This document shows, one piece after another, positions 44,380 to 52,204 of a stretch of 64,000 nucleotides of DNA (the first letter of the stretch is position 1; each line of letters begins with the position of its first letter). The notes below the pieces were generated by a model. The model saw only the letters and a program-made list of their open reading frames with translations, had not been told where the DNA came from and ran no database searches. The DNA is taken from assembly GCA_937941455.1 (NCBI GenBank), contig CALDHM010000029.1, positions 99,184 through 163,183 on the forward strand, written 5' to 3'. Position numbers and translations under genes: made by a program. This DNA comes from an uncultured Pirellulaceae bacterium (GTDB taxonomy: Bacteria; Planctomycetota; Planctomycetia; Pirellulales; Pirellulaceae).

Positions 44380-46935
44380 CTAGCGGTCGTAGCGTCCGCG
44401 ACCGCCAGCGCGGTTGCCACCGTTGCGACCGCGTCCGCCGCCGTTGCGTCCTCGGGATTGTCCGCCACCGTGTCCGCCGCGGCCTTGGTTACCGCCGCCT
44501 CGTCCGCCGCCGTGGGCTCCATGCCGGCCGCGACCGCCGTCCCGATCGCCACCGTGATGCGAGCGGCCCCCATTGCGACCGCCGCCGCGATCATTGCGGC
44601 CGCCACCTCGATCATTGCGGCTGCGGCCACCACCGCGATCATCACGGCGACCGCGTTGACCTCGATCGCCGCGATCATCGTATGCTCGTGATTCTTCAAC
44701 AGGTTCGAAATCGGCGTCGTATTCGTCTCCGGTATCGTCACCGTCGAAGTCATCCCCCTCATCTTCGAAGTCTTCGTCATCTTCGAATTCGTCATCGACT
44801 TCATCGATTGAATCATCCGCCGGCGCGAATTCGTCGACCTCACCGAGTTCTTCCAGAGCTCGTCGCCGACTCAGTTTGACACGATCGTTGTCGTCGACGT
44901 CGATCACCAACACCTTCATTTCATCGCCGACCTGGCACACATCGTAGACGCTGCCGACGTAGCCGCTGCTAAGTTCGCTGATGTGGCACAGTCCATCTCG
45001 GCCGGGCAAAATTTCGACGAAGCAGCCGAAATCTTTGATGCTGCTGACCACACCCGTGTAGATCTTGCCGACTTGCACCGTCGCCGTCATGAGCTCGATT
45101 CGCTCGAGTGCCTTCTGGGTCATCGCTTGATCGGTTCCCGCGATCATCACGCGGCCCGAGTCTTCGATTTCGATTACCGTTTGAGTTTCTTCCTGGATGG
45201 CGCGGATATTTTTGCCGCCAGGGCCGATCACGAGGCCAATCTTGTCGGGATCGATCTGGGTTGTCACCATCCGCGGCGCGTAGATCGAAATGGCTTCACG
45301 CGGCTGGCGGATCGTCGACAGCATTTTCTTGAGGATCTCGATGCGAGCCTCCCGGGCCTGACTGAGCGTGGCGCGGATGATGTCGAACGAAATGCCGCGG
45401 ATCTTGAGATCGAGTTGAATCCCGGTGATGCCGTTGGGGGTCCCCGCCACCTTGAAGTCCATATCGCCGTAATGGTCTTCGTCGCCGATAATGTCGGTGA
45501 GCAGTGTCCACCGCGAGGGATTCTCTTGCACCAACCCGATCGAAATACCTGCCACCGGATTGGAAATTTTCACACCAGCATCCATCAAACCGAGCGTCGC
45601 TCCGCAGACGCTGGCCATCGAACTGGAACCGTTAGATTCAAGAATATCGGAGATGACTCGAATCGTGTAAGGAAATTCCTCGGGTGAGGGCAAGACCGGC
45701 TTCACGCTTCGCTCGGCCAACATGCCATGACCGATTTCCCGTCGACCTGGCCCACGGATCGGCTTGCATTCCCCGACGCTGAACGGCGGGAAGTTATAGT
45801 CGAGCATGAACTTCTTCGAGTATTCGTCCTGCAAACCGTCGACCCGTTGTTCGTCGCGCGCCGTGCCCAATGTGACCGTGATCAGAGCTTGGGTCTCGCC
45901 GCGCTGAAAGACAGCGGAGCCATGCACACGGGGGAGGACTCCCGTGTGGCATTCGATATTCCGCAAGGTCTTCGCGTCGCGACCATCCGGCCGAGTACCC
46001 GAAAGAATCAAATCGCGAACGACTTTTTCCGTCAGTTGGTGCCAGTTCCGTTCGAAACTAGCCACGGAAAAGGCGTTGTCGGCTGCCGGATCCGGGATGA
46101 GTTCGGCAAGTGCTGCTTCTTTGACTTTTCGCACGGCTTCCGCGCGATCTTGCTTCCCAGGTGTCTGCTTGGCGGAGCGTAGTTGATCGTAAAACTTCTC
46201 GCTCAGCCGTTCGTATAAGCCGTCGCTGGTCGGAGGAGAAAATGCCATTTTCTCGACACCGGCTTGTGCCCGGAATTGCTCCATCAAGTCCAAGATGTCG
46301 ACAATGGTGCGATGAGCGAATTCGATTGCTTCCGCCATGTCCTGTTCAGGCATTTCGCGAGCGAAACCTTCGATCATCGTGACCGAGGCTTTCGTTCCGG
46401 ACACAATCAAATCAAGATCGCTGTCTTCCAATTCGCTGTGGGTCGGAAAAGGTAGAAATTCGCCATTGATCCGCGCGACGCGAACGGAGGCGACTGGTTC
46501 CTCGAACGGCAGATGGGAAATCAGAAGTGCAGCTGCGACACCGTTCATCGCCAGGACATCGCCGTCCGTTTGCCGATCGCTCGACAGCACCATCGCTTGG
46601 CACTGCACCTCGTCCGCAAAGCCCTCAGCGAACATCGGGCGAATCGGCCGGTCGATCAACCGCGAAGTCAGGGTTTCTTTGATGGACGGACGGCCTTCAC
46701 GTTTCAAAAACCCGCCAGGAAATTTACCCGCAGCACTGGAACGTTCCCGGTAGTCGCAAGTGAGCGGGAAAAAATCGATCCCCGGACGCGGCGCCCCTGT
46801 CGTAACGGCATTCAAGACGATCGTGTCATTGTATTGGCACAAAACACAAGCGGCCGATTGTTTGGCCAACCAACCCGTATCAAAGGCCAGAACGCCGCTA
46901 CCAATTTTCTTCTCAACGCGAATTTTATTACTCAT
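44380..46935 (-). CDS. pnp: Polyribonucleotide nucleotidyltransferase with acidic and RGG tail
   Basis: PNPase degrades RNA 3'-to-5' with phosphate and is a core of RNA turnover. The 851-residue protein has two RNase PH domains (DFFPLTCDYRERSSAAGKFP; LFETGE-like AVFQRGETQALITVTLG), a KH domain (IGLVIGPGGKNIRAIQEET) and an S1 domain (GKIYTGVVSSIKDFGCFVEI). The normal enzyme ends near residue 705. Here an acidic segment (about 705-755; EFEDDEDFEDEGDDFDGDD) and an Arg/Gly/Asn/His-rich segment of about 100 residues (RNDRGGGRNDRGGGRNGG) follow. RGG segments usually bind RNA or partner proteins. An AGGAAAGGAAA ribosome-binding site supports the ATG at 46935. It lies downstream of rpsO, the classical order. 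Confidence 0.97.
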   Translation of the reverse strand: MSNKIRVEKKIGSGVLAFDTGWLAKQSAACVLCQYNDTIVLNAVTTGAPRPGIDFFPLTCDYRERSSAAGKFPGGFLKREGRPSIKETLTSRLIDRPIRPMFAEGFADEVQCQAMVLSSDRQTDGDVLAMNGVAAALLISHLPFEEPVASVRVARINGEFLPFPTHSELEDSDLDLIVSGTKASVTMIEGFAREMPEQDMAEAIEFAHRTIVDILDLMEQFRAQAGVEKMAFSPPTSDGLYERLSEKFYDQLRSAKQTPGKQDRAEAVRKVKEAALAELIPDPAADNAFSVASFERNWHQLTEKVVRDLILSGTRPDGRDAKTLRNIECHTGVLPRVHGSAVFQRGETQALITVTLGTARDEQRVDGLQDEYSKKFMLDYNFPPFSVGECKPIRGPGRREIGHGMLAERSVKPVLPSPEEFPYTIRVISDILESNGSSSMASVCGATLGLMDAGVKISNPVAGISIGLVQENPSRWTLLTDIIGDEDHYGDMDFKVAGTPNGITGIQLDLKIRGISFDIIRATLSQAREARIEILKKMLSTIRQPREAISIYAPRMVTTQIDPDKIGLVIGPGGKNIRAIQEETQTVIEIEDSGRVMIAGTDQAMTQKALERIELMTATVQVGKIYTGVVSSIKDFGCFVEILPGRDGLCHISELSSGYVGSVYDVCQVGDEMKVLVIDVDDNDRVKLSRRRALEELGEVDEFAPADDSIDEVDDEFEDDEDFEDEGDDFDGDDTGDEYDADFEPVEESRAYDDRGDRGQRGRRDDRGGGRSRNDRGGGRNDRGGGRNGGRSHHGGDRDGGRGRHGAHGGGRGGGNQGRGGHGGGQSRGRNGGGRGRNGGNRAGGRGRYDR

Positions 46936-47372
46936 CAACCAATTTCCTTTCCTCTTGCACTTGCCACAAACGTCATCGTGATTTTCATCAAGCCATCAGG
47001 GGTGCCCCGTCCCGCATCACAACCGAGCCGATATCGCGCGGTTCTAATAACACGCGCCCAACACGATCAAAACCTAGAAGCTCTTGAATATGCCGGCCGG
47101 GGTCGTCTCCACCAGGAGCCCAACATCAACAACACGATGTCCACAAAAAATATTCAAACACCAACTGCTTCGTCACTCCGAACATTTGACCGTAGCCGAT
47201 TCCATTCACACCCCAGGCGAGCACTCGTCGAGCACAACGAATGACGTCAGAATCCCCAGACTGTTAGCCTGCGCCAAAGGTCTGTGGGCAAGGCACCGAT
47301 CGTCGAGTAGATCTGCGGGTGCCGTGAGGCGATAATCGAAAGCCGCCAGCCAGATTCCAATCCAAAACTTAC
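46936..47372. other. rpsO-pnp intergenic region
   Basis: This 437-bp gap lies between rpsO and pnp, both on the minus strand. In other bacteria it holds a terminator, a pnp promoter and an RNase III hairpin used for autoregulation. Here the only structure I see is a weak GGCACC...GGTGCC stem near 47294-47322. No gene is supported. Confidence 0.4.
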
Positions 47373-47642
47373 TTATTTGCGAATGTTCAAGCGTTTCAAC
47401 AAATCGACGTATTTGTCAGGGTCGATCCCACGCAGATAATCCAATAATCCGCGACGTCGCGAAACCATGCCGAGCAAACCGCGGCGAGTGGCGTGATCTT
47501 TCTTGTTCTTTGCCAGATGCGCCGTCAGGCCATTGATGCGATTGGTCAAGAGAGCGATTTGCACTTCTGGCGAACCAACATCCTGGGGGGACCGAGCGAA
47601 TTGCTTGATTACCTGCTGCTTCTTTTCTTTTGTGAGCGTCAT
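47373..47642 (-). CDS. rpsO: 30S ribosomal protein S15
   Basis: S15 is a primary 16S rRNA-binding protein of the small subunit. The 89-residue protein has the full family sequence pattern: SPEVQIALLTNRINGLTAHL, then KKDHATRRGLLGMVSRRRGL, then LDYLRGIDPDKYVDLLKRLN. Length is exactly standard. It is followed by pnp as in most bacteria. Confidence 0.98.
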   Translation of the reverse strand: MTLTKEKKQQVIKQFARSPQDVGSPEVQIALLTNRINGLTAHLAKNKKDHATRRGLLGMVSRRRGLLDYLRGIDPDKYVDLLKRLNIRK

Positions 47643-48157
47643 GTTTACAAAGGTTTCGAATGGGGCTGGCGACAGCCAAATTCCGATTGCTGAACGTTTT
47701 TTCGACCATGTAGTCTATCGAATCGCCAGATTTTTGCAAGGACAGCCTTTTCGACACCCCTAAGTGGTTTCTCGGGTCCGGGAACCCACTGCCGAAATCG
47801 GCCGCGAATCAGAATTTTCTGCCTTTTTACCGATTCCGAGACCTCATATGGCGGTTTAAAAGTTGCCAACCGTGGCACCGGATGCGACCGCCCCTACAAT
47901 ACCCGGGGTCAAACGTCGTGGTCGTCCTAACCGTCACCGCTCAGGCCCAACTACGAAGACGGAAGCGTGCTAAACCGGGCCTGTATTTCAGGAAGGCAGA
48001 CCACACCGACGCGCCGTCAACGCTGGAGCCTCATTTTCGATTGCGATTGCGGCGACACTTGGCGGCGACCGCAGCAGCTGGATACGCCAACGCATTTTGG
48101 AATACGCATTTTGGAATTAGCCAAGTCACTTTTTTTCAAATCTACAAGGAACCCCCT
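47643..48157. other. Divergent region between rpsO and the secreted protein gene
   Basis: About 515 bp without a supported gene. The frame of the downstream gene stays open upstream to 47882, but that extension lacks a signal sequence and is replaced by a better start at 48158. Promoters for rpsO and for the secreted protein should lie here. The part at 48091-48120 contains a direct repeat of AATACGCATTTTGGAAT-like sequence (ACGCATTTTGGAAT twice). Confidence 0.45.
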
Positions 48158-48823
48158 ATGAAGACTCTGATTTTTTCGGCAGCGGCCCTCGTTGCCTTCA
48201 CCCTCGTCGCGGGAACTGCCGAGGCGCAAGGGCCTGGCGGAATGCTCAGACGCATGCAATCCCGTGCCATGATCATGATGCGCGGAGGCGAAAGCCTACA
48301 AAAGGAACTCAAGATCACCGAGGATCAAATGGCCAAATTCAATGAACTGGCCGAAGAAATGCGAGGTATGTTTGGTGGTGGTGGCGGCGGTGGCCCTGAC
48401 TTCGATGCGCTGGCAGATGTCGAAAAAGAGATGATGAAAATCCTCGATGACAGTCAAAAGAAACGCTTGACCGGCATCTACGTCCAAGTTGCTGGCTTCA
48501 TGACGCTCAAAGATGATGAGGTCGCCAAGGCGATCGGGCTCAGCGACGCCGAGCGGGCAAAGATCGACGAGAAGATTGATGATGTCTCGCAAAAAATGCA
48601 GGAAGAAATGCAAGACCTATTTCAATCCGGCGACCGCCAGGCCATGCGACAGGCCATGACCGAAATGCGCGAAAAAGCTAACAAAGAAGTCTTCGCGCTG
48701 CTGACGTCCGAGCAAGCCAAAAAATTGGAAGAACTGAAAGGGGAAAAATTTGAAATGCCTCAAGGCTTTGGCCGCGGCGGGCGCGGTGGCGGCGGAGGTG
48801 GTGGAAATCGCACCGACTTCTAG
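48158..48823 (+). CDS. Secreted Spy/CpxP-like helical protein
   Basis: A 221-residue protein with a clear signal peptide (LIFSAAALVAFTLVAGTAEA, then QG). The mature part is helical and Met/Glu/Lys-rich, with repeated KELKITEDQMAKFNELAEEM-like stretches and LTSEQAKKLEELKGEKFE near the C-terminus. These resemble LTxxQ motifs of Spy/CpxP periplasmic chaperones. Two glycine runs interrupt it (GGGGGGG near residue 75 and GRGGRGGGGGGG at the end). The start is supported by AAGGA eight bases upstream and by the signal peptide. A terminator follows. A chaperone or stress role is inferred only. Confidence 0.78.
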   Translation: MKTLIFSAAALVAFTLVAGTAEAQGPGGMLRRMQSRAMIMMRGGESLQKELKITEDQMAKFNELAEEMRGMFGGGGGGGPDFDALADVEKEMMKILDDSQKKRLTGIYVQVAGFMTLKDDEVAKAIGLSDAERAKIDEKIDDVSQKMQEEMQDLFQSGDRQAMRQAMTEMREKANKEVFALLTSEQAKKLEELKGEKFEMPQGFGRGGRGGGGGGGNRTDF

Positions 48824-48879
48824 TCGATTCAACGGTAAACACTACCCTCCTCGAAATTAATTATTCAAACGATAAACGA

Positions 48880-48920
48880 CAAGGCGTCCCTTCCCAGAGG
48901 GGACGCCTTGTTGCATTTTT
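48880..48920 (+). terminator. Rho-independent terminator of the Spy-like gene
   Basis: An 11-bp stem, CAAGGCGTCCC (48880-48890) and GGGACGCCTTG (48900-48910), is followed by TTGCATTTTT on the plus strand. It lies 57 bp after the stop codon. The rest of the gap up to 49435 has no supported gene. Confidence 0.85.
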
Positions 48921-49435
48921 GGGGTATGCAGATTGTTAGCCACCAGAGTTTATCCCCACCCCTTGCCTTTATCTCCCCAAACACAAGAAATACCCGCGGG
49001 ATGCAGGAGCTGAAATACGGTCCAGAGATCTCTTCCGCATTTTCCGTCGCAACATCGGCGAGTGGCCGTTGGTGCTTCGGTTCATAAATCGCTGCCAGTT
49101 AGACTCGGCCCATGGGCAACCTAAAATAATCGTTCTTCGAGCCCACTCTGTAAAAACAACAACGTTCACTCCGGGGCGTGCCGGTTCGCACACGACAAAT
49201 GTGCGGCGAGCGAATTATTGATGGCCACCGCTGCGGGACCAACTGCCTTACAATAATATTGCCCCGCGGTTTAGAATCACTGTTCGGCAGGGCTTTCAGC
49301 GTCCTGTTAGTTTCGGCACGAAATTTGCTGAAGGTGACAAGCAAAACACGAGACGGATCGCTTGGCCCCTGAAGGGCTTCGCAAACTCCCACCGTTGGCT
49401 AGGTCATTGAAATTTCTTGGTTGGAGAATGTTCGC
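48921..49435. other. Non-coding stretch before the second DksA-like gene
   Basis: About 515 bp in which I see no gene or repeat. A minus-strand open frame of 97 codons (49099-49392) has no recognisable family, start signal or composition pattern. The region may hold the promoter of the DksA-like gene. Confidence 0.35.
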
Positions 49436-49759
49436 ATGTCAAAAAACGAATACGCCACGTTGCGCAGACAGTTGCAAGCCAAGTTGGAAGAACTGGAAGA
49501 TCGCGCAGTGCGGATCGAAAATCGATTGAGCGATCCGGGCAGTCTCGACTGGGAAGAGAATGCGGTAGTTCATGCGAACGATGAAGTCCTCAATGCGCTC
49601 AATGATTTGACCCACCACGACATCCAAGACATCCGCCTGGCTATCACCCGCATCGACGAAGGAAAGTATGGCATTTGTGCATCATGCGGCGGAAAAATTG
49701 GCAAGGCGCGGTTGCAAGCGCTCCCCTTCACGTCCACATGCGTCGACTGCGCGACGTGA
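49436..49759 (+). CDS. Short DksA/TraR-type zinc-finger protein
   Basis: A 107-residue protein. The N-terminal half is a coiled coil (LRRQLQAKLEELEDRAVRIE), and the middle (WEENAVVHANDEVLNALNDL) keeps the family's spacing. The C-terminal zinc finger has four cysteines, CASCGG...CVDC, in GKYGICASCGGKIGKARLQA. It resembles TraR/YbiI-type proteins and the homologue at 19034 but is about 40 residues shorter. The acidic DxxDxA coiled-coil tip used by DksA is not evident. The ATG at 49436 has a GGAG upstream. It converges with clpX. Confidence 0.88.
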   Translation: MSKNEYATLRRQLQAKLEELEDRAVRIENRLSDPGSLDWEENAVVHANDEVLNALNDLTHHDIQDIRLAITRIDEGKYGICASCGGKIGKARLQALPFTSTCVDCAT

Positions 49760-49809
49760 TCGATTTCGGCAGTCCGAAAGCACGAAGCCCGAAGGCCGCG
49801 CGCGAAAAA

Positions 49810-49840
49810 AGACCAATCGTCCTGACTGGGCGATTGGTCT
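49810..49840 (-). terminator. Rho-independent terminator of clpX
   Basis: A 10-bp perfect stem, AGACCAATCG (49810-49819) with CGATTGGTCT (49831-49840), is followed on the minus strand by TTTTT. It lies about 110 bp after the clpX stop, in the convergent gap with the DksA-like gene. Confidence 0.85.
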
Positions 49841-49947
49841 CTGAGGTTTGAGAATGCGTTTGCCGCGATTCGCTCGAGAGCGCGCTGCCGAGGTTTCGCC
49901 CGGGTTGCACGACATCGCGTTTGTCGCGCGGATACCGGGTTGGCTCG

Positions 49948-51228
49948 CTAGGCGCTCTTCGTTTCTGGCATCGTGAATCCAGAACGAAACTTGCCAAGCA
50001 CATGTTCCTCGGTGATCAAGTACTTCGTTCCCTTGGGCTGATCGGGAAGTTCATACATCAGATCGAGCATCAAATTCTCGATAATGGACCGGAGTCCGCG
50101 GGCACCGGTTCCTTTCTCGAGAGCTTGGCCAGCGATTAGTTTCAGAGCTTGCGGCGTGAACTCCAATTCGCAGTTTTCCATTTGGAACAGTGTTTGGTAT
50201 TGGCGCACCAACGCATTCTTCGGCTCGGTGAGTACTTGGATTAATCCGGCCTCGTCGAGCGGCGCCAGGCTGGAGATGACTGGCAGACGACCGATCAATT
50301 CGGGAATCAATCCAAACTCTAACAGGTCATCGGAGGTGACTTGTGCCAATGCTTCGGCCGACGAGCTTTCATTGCGGGCCCCGCTAGGCTGGCCGAACCC
50401 GATGGTCCGTTTCCCCAAGCGTTTTCGCACAATGTCCTCGACCCCTACAAAGGTGCCACCACAAATGAACAAGATGTTCGTGGTATCGATCTGAATGTAC
50501 TGCTGTTCCGGATGCTTCCGTCCCCCTTGTGGAGGAACGTTGGCAATAGTGCCCTCGAGCATTTTCAGCAAGGACTGCTGTACACCCTCGCCCGACACAT
50601 CACGAGTGATGGAAACGTTGTTGGACGTCTTGCCAATCTTGTCGATCTCGTCAATGTAAATCACGCCCCGTTGTGCGGCCTCGATATCGAAATCGGCGGC
50701 ATGCAACAACTTGAGCAGTAAATTTTCCACGTCCTCACCGACATAACCGGCCTCCGTCAGAGTTGTCGCGTCTCCGATGGCAAAGGGGACATTCAAGATC
50801 CGTGCCAATGTTCTGGCCAGCAGTGTTTTGCCGCAGCCCGTGGGACCCACGAGGAGAATATTGGACTTGTCGACCTCGACGTCGCTGCCTTCTTGCCCAA
50901 GCGTCAGCCGCTTGTAATGGTTGTGAACTGCGACGGCCAAGACTTTTTTCGCCTCGGTTTGGCCGATCACGTATTCATTCATTTTGGCCACGATTTCCCT
51001 AGGAGTAGGAATTCGTGAAAACAGCTGCTTGGTAGGACCGCGGCGACGCTGTTCTTGGTCCAAAATGGACTGGCACAACTCGATACATTCTCCGCAAATG
51101 TAGACGTCACCGGGACCTTCGACGAGCGGTCCGACTTCGCGGTAGCTTTTGCGACAGAACGAACAATGGGCGTTTCTTTTGGCGGCGCCGGTTCGGCGAT
51201 TGCCAGATGATTCGTTTCCAGCGGGCAT
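49948..51228 (-). CDS. clpX: ATP-dependent Clp protease ATP-binding subunit ClpX
   Basis: ClpX unfolds tagged proteins and feeds them to ClpP. The 426-residue protein has the N-terminal zinc domain ([18 protein letters not shown]...[10 protein letters not shown]) and Walker [19 protein letters not shown]. It also has the pore loop [10 protein letters not shown], Walker [13 protein letters not shown], the IGF loop for ClpP docking ([10 protein letters not shown]) and a C-terminal small domain with [20 protein letters not shown]. The ATG at 51228 is preceded by AAGGAG. clpP is not adjacent. A rho-independent terminator follows. Confidence 0.97.
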   Translation of the reverse strand: MPAGNESSGNRRTGAAKRNAHCSFCRKSYREVGPLVEGPGDVYICGECIELCQSILDQEQRRRGPTKQLFSRIPTPREIVAKMNEYVIGQTEAKKVLAVAVHNHYKRLTLGQEGSDVEVDKSNILLVGPTGCGKTLLARTLARILNVPFAIGDATTLTEAGYVGEDVENLLLKLLHAADFDIEAAQRGVIYIDEIDKIGKTSNNVSITRDVSGEGVQQSLLKMLEGTIANVPPQGGRKHPEQQYIQIDTTNILFICGGTFVGVEDIVRKRLGKRTIGFGQPSGARNESSSAEALAQVTSDDLLEFGLIPELIGRLPVISSLAPLDEAGLIQVLTEPKNALVRQYQTLFQMENCELEFTPQALKLIAGQALEKGTGARGLRSIIENLMLDLMYELPDQPKGTKYLITEEHVLGKFRSGFTMPETKSA

Positions 51229-51485
51229 GGTTGCTCCTTGTTGAATTTTCAAGCTCGTGGACAGGTCTCTCGCCAACCCGTCAACGACTCACATCACATG
51301 TCTCGAAAATCGATCGCCGACCTACTGGCCTGCGACCGAAAGGTGCTTCCTTGCCCGCAAACTTTCGAGCGAAATATTTAATCTGATTTATGCTAGCGAT
51401 TTCTGAAATCGTTTTCTGATCGCCGTTAATACGCACAATTGAGGACATTCGGCAAGCCACGAATCTCCGACAAGATCCGAACAAA

Positions 51486-51818
51486 TTACGTCGAATCTTG
51501 TTCCTGATTTACGCTCGACGCGTCTTGGGTGCTGCTCTTCGGTTGAAAATCCACCTGCGAGCGTCGACCACCATGGATCATGACCTTTTTGAGCTGCTCG
51601 TATTCCGTTTCGTCGAGCTTTCCCTGATCGCGCAGTTCTCGAAAACTGGCCAAATGATCCGTTTCCGTAGAATCGCCGACCAACAACAGGTTGCGAATCA
51701 AATTCAAAAGATAGACGCCGATGCAGATCACCACGATCAATACAGTGATCCAAATCACCATGCGGGCTTCGGGAACCGCTTGGATCTTGGCCCATCTCTC
51801 TTGAAAAAATTCGAACAT
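51486..51818 (-). CDS. Small membrane protein with SHOCT domain
   Basis: A 110-residue protein with one membrane helix near residues 20-45 (MVIWITVLIVVICIGVYLLN). A cytoplasmic SHOCT motif follows (LASFRELRDQGKLDETEYEQ, then LKKVM), and a Ser/Gln-rich tail ends it. SHOCT domains are short oligomerisation modules at protein termini. The function is unknown. It lies about 257 bp upstream of clpX in the same orientation. Confidence 0.8.
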   Translation of the reverse strand: MFEFFQERWAKIQAVPEARMVIWITVLIVVICIGVYLLNLIRNLLLVGDSTETDHLASFRELRDQGKLDETEYEQLKKVMIHGGRRSQVDFQPKSSTQDASSVNQEQDST

Positions 51819-52204
51819 GCGCTAACCAGGGCTCGATCGGGAGTCCCGGGCGTCAGATTCTGCAACCCCGGTGCGTAGTGAATTATACGTCGCCTTCCCC
51901 CAATCCGGTTAGCTCAAAAACTCCGCTATTTAGTGGCCTTTTTTGGTTTTTTTCCCGTACGCGCCGGCGCTCCGCCACGAAAGCAGTTCAGCGCCGATGC
52001 CTTAGTTGTCGCGTATCGACGCCACCAATACGCAAGCGAGCTCGGGCCGGTTCGCGCGATTTTTCCGAAGGAAAATCCGCTGCTCGCAGCAACTTCGATT
52101 CGTCCCTAACCAGTCTCCCGGAGCGCCCCTACGCCGCTCGATAACTTGATTACGGCGTTGCACCACCCGGCTGCCGGCATTTTATTTCCTTTTTCAAAAG
52201 TCCC
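51819..52204. other. Divergent intergenic region
   Basis: About 386 bp between the divergent SHOCT gene and the Ig-like secreted protein gene. I see no gene, terminator or repeat. It should contain both promoters. Confidence 0.35.

Noticed and set aside
44286..44879. Long open frames on both strands across the pnp 3' end
   Set aside because: The RGG/acidic repetitive codons of the PNPase tail create stop-free antisense and out-of-frame translations rich in Ala/Val or Arg/His. They have no separate support.
49099..49392. Minus-strand open frame of 97 codons before the second DksA-like gene
   Set aside because: No protein family, signal peptide or ribosome-binding site could be recognised.
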